Shown in pieces: positions 1 through 6,124 of a stretch of DNA of 6,124 bases; position 1 is the first letter of the stretch, and each line of letters begins with the position of its first letter. Below the pieces are notes generated by a model. It had not been told where the DNA came from, ran no database searches, and saw only the letters and a list, made by a program, of their open reading frames with translations. The stretch covers positions 1-6,124 of the forward strand of contig JAGWST010000065.1 of assembly GCA_028869325.1 (NCBI GenBank). Reading direction: 5' to 3'. A program made the translations under genes and the position numbers. This stretch comes from a bacterium. Lineage in GTDB: Bacteria > Vulcanimicrobiota > Vulcanimicrobiia > Vulcanimicrobiales > SCRA01.

Positions 1-722
1 CCGAGGGCGAGCGCGAGATGCTGGGCTTCCAGGAGCTGACAGAGAGCTTCTCGCTGGAGCGCGTCCACCACGCGGCAGCCGTCTTCGACGAGCGGAGGCT
101 GCGCTGGTTCAATCGCCACTATCTGCAACGCCTGCCGCGCGCGGAGCTGGAGGGGCGTATCATCCAGGCTCTCGGCGAGGCTGGGCTCGTGCAGGTGGTG
201 GCCGGGGACGCCTTCCCGGCCGGCTTCGAGCGCTGGGTCGCGACCTTCGTCGAGGCGTACGGAGAGGGGCTCGAGGCGATCGCCGACGCCGTGCCGATCG
301 CCCGCCGGCTACGTGAGGAGAGCGTCGTGATCCCGGCGCGCCGGCTGGAGGAGCTGCGCGACCGTAACGTGCTCTACTATCTCGACTCGGTGCGGCAGTA
401 CGTCTTCGACGCCGATCGGCGGCGCGCGCACGAGGGCGTCCACACGCTGCACGATCTGCCCCTCTCGCAAGATCTCCCGGTCTTGGCCGCCGAGTACGGC
501 CTGAAGAAGAAGGACGCCTTTCGCTTCGTACGCCTGGCGCTGACCGGCGAGGAGCACGGCGCGCCGCTGAACCTGCTCTTCCCGCTGCTGGGCGCGGCTC
601 GCATCGATATCCGGCTCGCCGATGCCACGCGGCACATCCTGCACGGCCGCGGCTTGGAGCGCATAGAGTTCGACGAGCGTGGGCGTCCGATCCGGTCGCG
701 CCGTGATAGTGAAGTAAAATAG
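1..722 (+). CDS. gltX: Glutamyl-tRNA synthetase, C-terminal part (5' end cut by the window)
   Basis: The reading frame is open from the left edge (first complete codon at base 3) to TAG at 720-722, about 239 residues. It matches the part of bacterial GltX that follows the catalytic domain. The segment reading ELTESFSLERVHHAAAVFD, then RLRWFNRHYL, corresponds to the family pattern in which Leu-Ser-(x)-Arg-Val is followed by Pro/Ala-Ala-Val-Phe-Asp and a Trp-Asn-x-x-Tyr segment. Near the end, RLALTGEEHGAPL followed by LLGAARIDIRL (nt about 529-612) is the conserved Thr-Gly-x-x-His-Gly-x-x-Leu and Leu-Leu-Gly element of the anticodon-binding helical domain. The family enzyme attaches glutamate to tRNA-Glu in the cytoplasm. 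The HIGH and KMSKS motifs are outside the window, so activity, and whether it also charges tRNA-Gln, cannot be judged. A Met at nt 18 lies inside the protein and is not the start. The downstream cysE and cysS give the Bacillus-like order gltX-cysE-cysS, which supports the call. Confidence 0.92.
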   Translation, partial: EGEREMLGFQELTESFSLERVHHAAAVFDERRLRWFNRHYLQRLPRAELEGRIIQALGEAGLVQVVAGDAFPAGFERWVATFVEAYGEGLEAIADAVPIARRLREESVVIPARRLEELRDRNVLYYLDSVRQYVFDADRRRAHEGVHTLHDLPLSQDLPVLAAEYGLKKKDAFRFVRLALTGEEHGAPLNLLFPLLGAARIDIRLADATRHILHGRGLERIEFDERGRPIRSRRDSEVK

Positions 723-850
723 TCGATTTTATACATATCGGTGCGCGCAGGAGCATCCCGCAAAGGCTCGCGAACCTCCCGCCCACGATGCACACCTCGC
801 CGTTCCCTACGCCTCGGAGCTGTCGACGCTGTAGCCGTTAGCGTGCAACC

Positions 851-900
851 GACGCGCTTCTCGCGCGCGTCACAGCAGTCCGTGCGGCCTCGCGCCGCAC
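851..900 (+). repeat. Two tandem perfect hairpins upstream of cysE
   Basis: Hairpin 1 has stem GACGCGC (851-857) with GCGCGTC (865-871) and a 7-base loop TTCTCGC. Hairpin 2 has stem GTGCGGC (882-888) with GCCGCAC (894-900) and a 5-base loop CTCGC. Both stems are seven uninterrupted pairs and both loops contain CTCGC, so the two read as a related pair rather than isolated GC-rich palindromes. Neither is followed by a T run, so they are not intrinsic terminators. Hairpin 2 ends 16 bases before the cysE ribosome binding site. A role in the leader RNA is inference; in GC-rich DNA some such stems arise by chance. Confidence 0.45.
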
Positions 901-916
901 CTCCGAAGGGAACAAC

Positions 917-921
917 AGAGG
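917..921 (+). promoter_or_regulatory. Ribosome binding site of cysE
   Basis: AGAGG ends five bases before ATG at 927. It decides between this start and in-frame upstream GTG codons such as the one at 741, which would add 62 residues of arginine-rich sequence unlike the family N-terminus. Confidence 0.75.
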
Positions 922-926
922 CAGCC

Positions 927-1572
927 ATGCGTACCCCAACTATTCTGGCCGATCTGCGCGCCGCGCTGGAGCGCGACCCCGCCGCCACGTCGTGGCTGGA
1001 AGTCGTCTTGTGCTATCCCGGCTTCCATGCCATCACCGCCCACCGGCTGATCCACCGCCTGTGGCGCGCGCGCGTGCCGCTGCTGCCGCGCATGCTCTCG
1101 CAGCTCGCGCGCTTTCTGACCGGCATCGAGATTCACCCCGGGGCGCGGATCGGGCCCGGCTTCTTCATCGATCACGGCATGGGGGTGGTGATCGGCGAGA
1201 CGACGGAGATCGGGACGAACGTGACGCTCTACCAGGGCGTCACCCTCGGCGGCACCTCGCTGCACCGTGCCAAGCGCCACCCCACGCTCGAGGACGGCGT
1301 GACGGTCGGCGTGGGAGCGGCGGTGCTGGGGGCCATCACCATCGGCGCCGACGCCAAAGTCGGCGGCGGCAGCGTGGTGGTCAAGGATGTGCCGCCGAAC
1401 TCCACGGTGGTGGGCATTCCGGGCCGGGTCGTGATTCAAGATGGCGTGCCCATACGCGCCGTGCCGGAGTGGGCGCATGTGGAGATGCCGGATCCCGAGA
1501 TGGAGAAGATCGGGGAGCTGAGCGCGCGCATCGCGCGTTTGGAACGCATTCTGGAGGAGCGCGGCGGGCAGG

Positions 1573-1592
<20 letters not shown>
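927..1592 (+). CDS. cysE: Serine O-acetyltransferase
   Basis: This 221-residue protein should transfer the acetyl group of acetyl-CoA to serine, giving O-acetylserine, the committed step of cysteine synthesis in the cytoplasm. A helical N-terminus (about 1-62) precedes a left-handed beta-helix of hexapeptide repeats (about 68-170). Family landmarks are clear: [11 protein letters not shown] at 66-76, [12 protein letters not shown] at 81-92, QGVTLGGT at 103-110, RHP at 117-119 and VVGIPGRVV at 161-169. H83 and H118 align with the active-site histidines of the E. coli enzyme (H158, H193). E68 stands where E. coli has Asp143, as in the Bacillus enzyme. The length fits the short Gram-positive form, without the long N-terminal domain of E. 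coli. A charged C-terminal helix (about 187-212) follows the beta-helix. The start is the ATG with a good ribosome binding site. The last 20 bases overlap cysS, placing the source of O-acetylserine and the user of cysteine in one transcript. Confidence 0.95.
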
Positions 1593-3068
<1,476 letters not shown>

Positions 3069-3087
<19 letters not shown>

Positions 3088-3908
3088 GGCCCCCGGTCTC
3101 CAACGACGAGATCGTCTACGGCATCCACGCCGTGGCGGAGGCCCTGCGCGCCGGCGAGCACTTTCGCCGTGTCCATATCGGCAAGCAGCGGACGCGCGAG
3201 CCGCAGGTCCAGGAGATCATCGAAGCGGCGCGCGAGCGCGGCGGCAACGTGCGCTTCGAAGAGGCGGCGTTCTTCGAGCGCTTTCCGTTCAAGGCGCACC
3301 AGCAGGTCGTCGCCTTCTCCACCCCGTTCGACTACGCGCGCTTGGAGGATCTGCTCGCGGCGCCGCGGCCGCGCCTGATCGTGGCCCTCGACCACTTGAC
3401 CGATCCCCACAACCTGGGTGCCATCGTCCGCACGGCGGAGGCAGCGGGTGCAACCGGGATCGTGATTCCGGAGCGGCGCAGTGTGGGCGTCAACGCGACG
3501 GTGCGCAAGGCCTCGGCCGGGGCCGTGGCCCATCTGCCCATCGCCCAGGTGACCAACCTCGCCGCCGCCTTACGGAAGATGAAGGAGTCGCATATCTGGG
3601 TCGCCGGCGCCGCCGGCGAGGCCTTCGCGAAGCCCTATACGCGGGCCGAACTCACCGGCGACGTCTGCCTGGTGATCGGAGCCGAGGGTGCGGGCTTGGC
3701 GGAGCTGGTCCGCAAGCAGTGCGACTTCTTGGTCTCCATTCCCATGCACGGCCGGACGGGATCACTCAACGCCTCCGTCGCGGCCGGCGTCTTGCTCTAC
3801 GAGGTGCTGCGGCAGCGCGGCCAAGCCGAGGAGGCCCACGCCTCCGTCGCGTCCGAGGGCCAAAGTCCTGCCGCCGTGGTTGACGCGGCTAGCAGGACCC
3901 TCCTATAA
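3069..3908 (+). CDS. rlmB: 23S rRNA (guanosine-2'-O-)-methyltransferase RlmB, SpoU/TrmH family
   Basis: From GTG at 3069 the protein has 279 residues, close to the family size plus a short tail. The N-terminal substrate-binding domain (about 14-98) begins with the typical VYGIHAVAEAL. The SpoU knotted methyltransferase domain (about 101-250) carries all three motifs: N115 and R121 in DPHNLGAIVRTAEAAG, E206 in LVIGAEGAGL, and IPMHGRTGSLNASVAAG at 224-240 with S232 and N234. These residues bind S-adenosylmethionine and form the active site. RlmB of E. coli methylates the ribose of G2251 in the peptidyl-transferase loop of 23S rRNA, and this protein likely does the same. It overlaps cysS by 19 bases. 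Bacillus has mrnC between cysS and rlmB; here there is no room for it. The last roughly 28 residues run past the knot and are low in motifs; their codons overlap the sigH promoter, and the TAA stop lies inside its -10 box. Another SpoU-family rRNA or tRNA target is possible but less likely. Confidence 0.9.
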
Positions 3909-3909
3909 T
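3880..3909 (+). promoter_or_regulatory. Sigma-70 type promoter of sigH
   Basis: TTGACG (3880-3885, 5/6 match) and TATAAT (3904-3909, perfect) are separated by 18 bases. Transcription should start near 3916, giving a leader of about 72 bases. The promoter lies wholly over the last codons of rlmB, and the rlmB stop TAA is part of TATAAT. The leader contains a small hairpin, CAAGC (3931-3935) with GCTTG (3940-3944). The match is the best in the window and suggests that sigH is transcribed by the housekeeping polymerase independently of the upstream operon. Confidence 0.8.
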
Positions 3910-3987
3910 GTCCTAGGTGCGGGCGGCCGACAAGCTGCGGCTTGCGCTTTCGCCCCCACCGGAGACCAGTGGGAGACATCGAGTTCA

Positions 3988-4635
3988 ATGGGGTTGACCC
4001 ACCCGTCCCAGGACGGCCTGAATTATCACGAGCGGCCGGACGAGGATCTCGTCAGCGCCGCCAAGGCCGGGGACAACCTGGCCATGGAGTGCCTGCTCAC
4101 CAAGTACAAGAATTTCGTCCGCATCAAGGCCAAGAGCTACTTTCTCATCGGGGCTGATCGCGAAGACATCATCCAAGAAGGGATGATCGGTCTCTATAAG
4201 GCGGTCCGCGACTTCAAAGCCGATAAGCTCTCCAGCTTTCGCGCGTTCGCGGAGTTGTGCATCACGCGTCAGATCATCACGGCCATCAAGACCGCGACGC
4301 GGCAGAAGCATATTCCGCTGAATCAGTACATCTCGCTCAACAAGCCGATCTACGACGAGGACAGCGAGCGTACGCTGCTCGACGTGATGGCGTCGGCTAA
4401 GATGTCCGATCCCGAGGAGCTGGTGATCAATCAGGAGATCTCGGAAGACATCAAGGAGCGCATCCAGGAGAATCTCTCGGAGCTGGAGTCGCAGGTGCTG
4501 CTCTCGTACTTGGAGGGCAAGTCGTACCAGGAGATGGCGCGCGATCTCAAGCGGCACGTGAAGTCGATCGACAACGCGCTGCAGCGCGTCAAGCGGAAGA
4601 TCGAGAAGAACCTGGCCGAGATCGAGTTGCCGTAA
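3988..4635 (+). CDS. sigH: RNA polymerase sigma factor of the SigH (Spo0H) family
   Basis: This 215-residue sigma-70 family protein directs RNA polymerase to a set of alternative promoters. It is very similar, from memory, to Bacillus SigH. The run from KYKNFVRIKAKSYFLIGADR (39-58) through the region 2 segment DIIQEGMIGLYKAVRDF (60-76) and the -10 binding helix ending ITAIKTATRQKHIPLNQYISL (about 97-117) is nearly that of Spo0H. Region 4 at about 160-208 holds the helix-turn-helix around SYQEMARDLKRHVKSIDNALQRV. No region 1.1 or region 3 is present, as expected for SigH. ATG 3988 is the only start codon after the rlmB stop that keeps the whole domain. The ribosome binding site is modest: GGGAG at 3971-3975 is 12 bases away and GAG at 3981-3983 is 4. 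In Bacillus SigH controls the transition to stationary phase, competence and early sporulation; its role here is unknown, because the window shows no sporulation genes. A strong terminator follows. Confidence 0.93.
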   Translation: MGLTHPSQDGLNYHERPDEDLVSAAKAGDNLAMECLLTKYKNFVRIKAKSYFLIGADREDIIQEGMIGLYKAVRDFKADKLSSFRAFAELCITRQIITAIKTATRQKHIPLNQYISLNKPIYDEDSERTLLDVMASAKMSDPEELVINQEISEDIKERIQENLSELESQVLLSYLEGKSYQEMARDLKRHVKSIDNALQRVKRKIEKNLAEIELP

Positions 4636-4663
4636 AGGCGCTCTCGATCGTGATGGCACAGCG

Positions 4664-4694
4664 AGAGGGGCGGCTATCGACCGCCCCTCTTTTT
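4664..4694 (+). terminator. Intrinsic terminator after sigH
   Basis: A perfect 10-bp GC-rich stem, AGAGGGGCGG (4664-4673) with CCGCCCCTCT (4681-4690), encloses a 7-base loop and runs into five T residues (4690-4694). It lies 28 bases after the sigH stop and should end the operon transcript. Confidence 0.93.
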
Positions 4695-4713
4695 GCATAA
4701 TTGAGCAGTCGGG

Positions 4714-4725
4714 CTCGTAAGCAGG
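4714..4725 (+). repeat. Near copy of the tRNA anticodon loop and 3' stem in the tRNA leader
   Basis: CTCGTAAGCAGG (4714-4725) matches CTTGTAAGCAGG (4796-4807) of the tRNA at 11 of 12 bases, 82 bases upstream. Read as an anticodon loop it would show CGT, also a threonine anticodon. The matching 5' stem, T arm and acceptor are absent, so this is not a second tRNA. GCAGG here could pair with CCTGC (4791-4795) of the tRNA. It may be a decayed duplicate, a folding competitor or chance. The rest of 4695-4763 holds only a -10-like CATAAT (4696-4701) without a partner -35, so I cannot name the tRNA promoter. Confidence 0.4.
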
Positions 4726-4763
4726 AGTCCGCGACGGCCGACCTAACTGCAGGAGCGTCTCAC

Positions 4764-4846
4764 GCCGGGGTACCCAAGCGGTCTACGGGACCTGCCTTGT
4801 AAGCAGGCGGCGCAAGCCAACATGGGTTCGAATCCCATCCCCGGCT
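4764..4846 (+). tRNA. tRNA-Thr (anticodon UGU) with a class II-like D arm and long variable arm
   Basis: All cloverleaf parts can be placed. The acceptor stem GCCGGGG (4764-4770) pairs perfectly with CCCCGGC (4839-4845), with T4846 as discriminator; CCA is not encoded. The D stem is CCC (4773-4775) with GGG (4787-4789), with G18G19 at 4780-4781 and extra bases at 20a and 20b. The anticodon stem CCTGC/GCAGG encloses loop CTTGTAA (4796-4802), with anticodon TGT at 4798-4800, which decodes ACA. The T arm is ATGGG/CCCAT with loop TTCGAAT. The variable region (4808-4821) is 14 bases and can form GGC (4809-4811) and GCC (4816-4818) around a GCAA loop. G1:C72, C2:G71, G35 and U36 are known threonine identity elements. 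A long variable arm with a 3-bp D stem is normal for Tyr, Ser and Leu tRNAs, not Thr. U8-A14, G15-C48 and A21 are kept, so it looks intact. Threonine is the likeliest amino acid, but SerRS recognition through the long arm cannot be excluded. Confidence 0.88.
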
Positions 4847-4854
4847 CGGTTCGT

Positions 4855-4885
4855 CCCGCGCCAGCTCGCAGCGGCGGCACGCGGG
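4855..4885. repeat. Inverted repeat between the tRNA and the convergent lipoprotein gene
   Basis: CCCGCG (4855-4860) and CGCGGG (4880-4885) can form a 6-bp stem with a 19-base loop. No T run follows on either strand. It might serve as a weak bidirectional terminator for the converging transcripts, but it could equally be chance in GC-rich DNA. I see nothing else in 4847-4913. Confidence 0.2.
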
Positions 4886-4913
4886 CCCTTCGCAATCTGC
4901 TAGAGACACTACA

Positions 4914-5885
4914 CTAGGGCACCTGTGTACAGGAGACGTTGGTGCATTGCAGCTTCATGGTCGCCTGTGAAGCCGGAGCGGAGAGACCCTGCGGAAGTTG
5001 CGGGACGTCGGCCGCGGGCAGCGTGTATCCGGGCGCGCTCAGCGTGAGCGTGATCGGGTAGGGCCCACCCGCCGGCAGGCCGCTGGTGTTGAGCTGTACG
5101 TCGGGAAGATTGGTCTGGGTGACCGTCACGGAGTCGCCGCTCTTCACGTAGGGCCCCATCGTGCCGGGCGCGACGGCGGCGAGATACGCGTTGCCGGTCG
5201 CGTCGGCCAGGCTGATGGTGTACGGATTCGCCCAGCCGAGCGCGTACTTTGGATTCGAGCGGGTCGGCGTGTTGGCGGCGCGCATGCCCACGCCGAAGAT
5301 CGCCTGAAGATAGGTCGTGCCTCCCGCCGAATCGATCGGATCGAACGCCGAGACCCCGGTGATGACGGGATTGAGATTGACGAGCGCCGGCGATCCGCCC
5401 GACTGCGTCACCGTCAGGGCGATGCCTTCGGCCACACTCAGGGGCAGCGGCTGGCTTCCGTAGGGGTTTGGATTCTGCGCGGCCACGATCGCAAAGACGT
5501 CGTTGCCGACGGGCTCGGAGGCGGTGAACGTGCAGGTCGTTCCGTCGGTGAGGTTGACCGTCGTGCAGTTCGGCGATCCGCTCCCCGGCGTGCTGGAGAG
5601 GGCGATGACGAACGTCTGGTTGAAGGCGCTCGGATTCGGATTGGGCAGGCCGTTGGCCGAGAGGAGCGTGAGGTAGACGACGTTCGTCGCCGAGGAGACG
5701 AACTGCGGCCGACGCGCCGAGCTCTGCGGGCTCGCCGGAGGTATCGTCAGCGTGAAGACCGCCTTGCCCTGCGACTGTGAGGCGGAGGCCTGCGGAGCGC
5801 CGCCGATGGTCGGACGCGCTACGCTGGCGCCGCCGCCGCAGGCGGTGAGCAGCAAGAGCGCGGGAACGATGACGATGCGCCTCAT
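4914..5885 (-). CDS. Predicted secreted lipoprotein, function unknown
   Basis: This 323-residue protein starts with a lipoprotein signal peptide: two arginines, a hydrophobic stretch at 4-13 and the lipobox LTAC with C16 as the lipidated residue, followed by glycines. The mature part is rich in Ser, Thr, Pro, Asn and Gly, with alternating hydrophobic strands, as in beta-sandwich surface proteins. A linker at about 17-40 leads to a first beta-rich part (about 41-170) holding SARRPQFVSSAT, the C107/C118 pair and CTFTASEPVGNDVFAIVA. A second part (about 171-323) ends with C314 and C319. The paired cysteines could form disulfides outside the cytoplasm. The pattern of Arg-Arg-x-x-(F/Y)-Val-Ser followed by a Cys-Thr-Phe-Thr-x-x-x-Pro-Val-Gly-x-Asp-x-Phe segment resembles, from memory, large families of surface proteins in soil Eremiobacterota. 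No enzyme motif is visible. It follows the small lipoprotein gene by four bases and has only a weak ribosome binding site, so coupled translation is likely. Confidence 0.8.
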   Translation of the reverse strand: MRRIVIVPALLLLTACGGGASVARPTIGGAPQASASQSQGKAVFTLTIPPASPQSSARRPQFVSSATNVVYLTLLSANGLPNPNPSAFNQTFVIALSSTPGSGSPNCTTVNLTDGTTCTFTASEPVGNDVFAIVAAQNPNPYGSQPLPLSVAEGIALTVTQSGGSPALVNLNPVITGVSAFDPIDSAGGTTYLQAIFGVGMRAANTPTRSNPKYALGWANPYTISLADATGNAYLAAVAPGTMGPYVKSGDSVTVTQTNLPDVQLNTSGLPAGGPYPITLTLSAPGYTLPAADVPQLPQGLSAPASQATMKLQCTNVSCTQVP

Positions 5886-5889
5886 GGCG

Positions 5890-6060
5890 TCATTCCAACG
5901 TGAAGCCCGCCGGGCCCGTGGGTGCCGGCGTCGGCGTGGCCTGGGTACCCATGAGCGGCGTCGAAGGCAGCGGCGAACTCAGCGCGGTCATCCCGCCTCC
6001 GCCGCCCCCGCATCCAGCCAGTATGGCAAGGCTGACGAAGAAGAAGAACTCTCTGCGCAA
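5890..6060 (-). CDS. Very small predicted lipoprotein (56 residues), probable TTG start
   Basis: The product starts LRREFFFFVSLAILAGC: two arginines, a four-phenylalanine core and the lipobox LAGC with C17 as the lipidated residue. Six glycines and a Ser/Pro/Thr-rich stretch with a TPTPAPTGPAG tail follow, leaving a mature peptide of only about 40 residues. I chose TTG at 6060-6058 because AGGAGG (6073-6068) lies seven bases before it. The ATG at 6066-6064, two codons earlier, is one base from the same site and too close, though it remains possible (58 residues). The mature part has no recognisable domain and looks unstructured. The TGA stop lies four bases before the next lipoprotein gene, so the two form an operon and may act together. 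The stop-proximal sequence, gene coupling and good signals argue for a real gene despite its size. I do not recognise a family. Confidence 0.65.
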   Translation of the reverse strand: MRREFFFFVSLAILAGCGGGGGGMTALSSPLPSTPLMGTQATPTPAPTGPAGFTLE

Positions 6061-6067
6061 GGGCATG

Positions 6068-6073
6068 CCTCCT
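6068..6073 (-). promoter_or_regulatory. Ribosome binding site of the small lipoprotein
   Basis: On the minus strand this is AGGAGG, a perfect anti-16S match. It is seven bases from TTG at 6060 but only one base from ATG at 6066, and therefore argues for the TTG start. Confidence 0.65.
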
Positions 6074-6079
6074 GCACGG

Positions 6080-6108
6080 ACGATAGTCCCAGGGGCGCCG
6101 ACCGTCAA
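6080..6108 (-). promoter_or_regulatory. Sigma-70 type promoter of the lipoprotein pair
   Basis: On the minus strand TTGACG (6108-6103, 5/6) and TATCGT (6085-6080, 4/6) are separated by exactly 17 bases. Transcription would start at about A6073 or G6075, leaving a leader of only some 13-15 bases that begins at the ribosome binding site itself. Confidence 0.6.
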
Positions 6109-6124
6109 GGGAAGAACGGAGCAA

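Larger units (their letters stand above)
723..926 (+). promoter_or_regulatory. gltX-cysE intergenic leader
   Basis: This 204-base gap holds no convincing gene. Its first part, with the end of gltX (about 712-738), is strikingly AT-rich for this sequence. It contains TATACA (730-735), a 4/6 match to a -10 box, but no good -35 lies 16-18 bases upstream, so a cysE promoter here is only possible. The second half carries two perfect hairpins and the cysE ribosome binding site. In Bacillus the same gap holds a cysteine-responsive T-box. I looked for the conserved TGGNACCGCG core and a terminator with a T run and found neither. CCTC at 900-903 could pair with GAGG of the cysE ribosome binding site, which would allow translational control, but a four-pair match is weak. 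Confidence 0.35.

Noticed and set aside
723..926. T-box riboswitch controlling cysE, as in Bacillus
   Set aside because: The position fits, but neither the TGGNACCGCG core nor a terminator/antiterminator pair with a T run is present.
741..926. Extension of cysE to a GTG at 741
   Set aside because: It would add 62 arginine-rich residues absent from the family; ATG 927 has a good ribosome binding site and the usual family N-terminus.
3688..3987. Upstream 100-codon extension of sigH
   Set aside because: It overlaps rlmB in another frame, lies upstream of the sigH promoter and has no SigH similarity.
4721..4760. SigH-type promoter before the tRNA (GCAGGAGTC)
   Set aside because: The AGGA element is present, but no GAAT-like -10 follows at 11-12 bases.
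4701..4763. A second tRNA gene upstream, suggested by the CTCGTAAGCAGG copy
   Set aside because: There is no matching 5' anticodon stem, no T arm and no acceptor stem.
4764..4846. tRNA-Tyr with anticodon GTA misread by one base
   Set aside because: Shifting the loop by one base breaks the anticodon stem (C opposite C), whereas the TGT reading gives five perfect pairs and the threonine acceptor pairs.
4998..5780. Plus-strand open frame of 260 codons opposite the lipoprotein
   Set aside because: It is Arg/Gly-rich shadow sequence, while the minus strand encodes a coherent signal peptide, lipobox and beta-rich protein.
5882..6124. 80-codon minus-strand frame overlapping the small lipoprotein
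   Set aside because: It has no signal peptide or ribosome binding site, and the other frame has a clear lipobox and well-spaced AGGAGG.

Overview
This GC-rich bacterial window reads almost entirely as a left-to-right housekeeping block, gltX (3' part), cysE, cysS, rlmB and sigH, followed by a tRNA gene with a Thr(UGU) anticodon. A short leftward operon of two predicted lipoproteins then faces it. The order gltX-cysE-cysS-rlmB-sigH is the one known from Bacillus and other Gram-positive-type genomes, without the mrnC and yacP genes that Bacillus carries in the same block. The composition and the lipoproteins argue against Bacillus itself. The glycine-run, Pro/Thr-rich lipoproteins resemble proteins I associate with Candidatus Eremiobacterota (WPS-2) or neighbouring deep lineages. 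That placement is a guess from style, not a demonstrated assignment.

Region by region: 1-722 encodes the anticodon-binding half of glutamyl-tRNA synthetase; the catalytic half lies off the left edge. A 204-base gap follows, with an AT-rich patch and two perfect 7-bp hairpins in front of cysE. It sits where Bacillus has a cysteine T-box, but I see no T-box core. cysE, cysS and rlmB overlap one another by about 20 bases and look translationally coupled. Their products make O-acetylserine for cysteine synthesis, charge tRNA-Cys with cysteine, and methylate 23S rRNA. The last codons and the stop of rlmB coincide with a near-consensus sigma-70 promoter (TTGACG, 18 bases, TATAAT). This gives sigH, a close relative of the Bacillus Spo0H sigma factor, its own transcription start. 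sigH ends at a textbook intrinsic terminator.

The most unusual object is the tRNA at 4764-4846. Its acceptor stem, anticodon arm and T arm are those of a threonine tRNA (anticodon UGU, first pairs G1:C72 and C2:G71). Its D arm and 14-base variable region, which can form a GGC/GCC stem capped by a GCAA tetraloop, have class II (Tyr/Ser/Leu-like) architecture. Threonine tRNAs are normally class I. A 12-base near copy of its anticodon loop and 3' stem sits in the leader just upstream.

From 4914 to the right edge the genes run leftward: a 56-residue lipoprotein, probably started at TTG, and four bases later a 323-residue secreted lipoprotein of unknown function. Both are driven by a recognisable promoter at 6080-6108.
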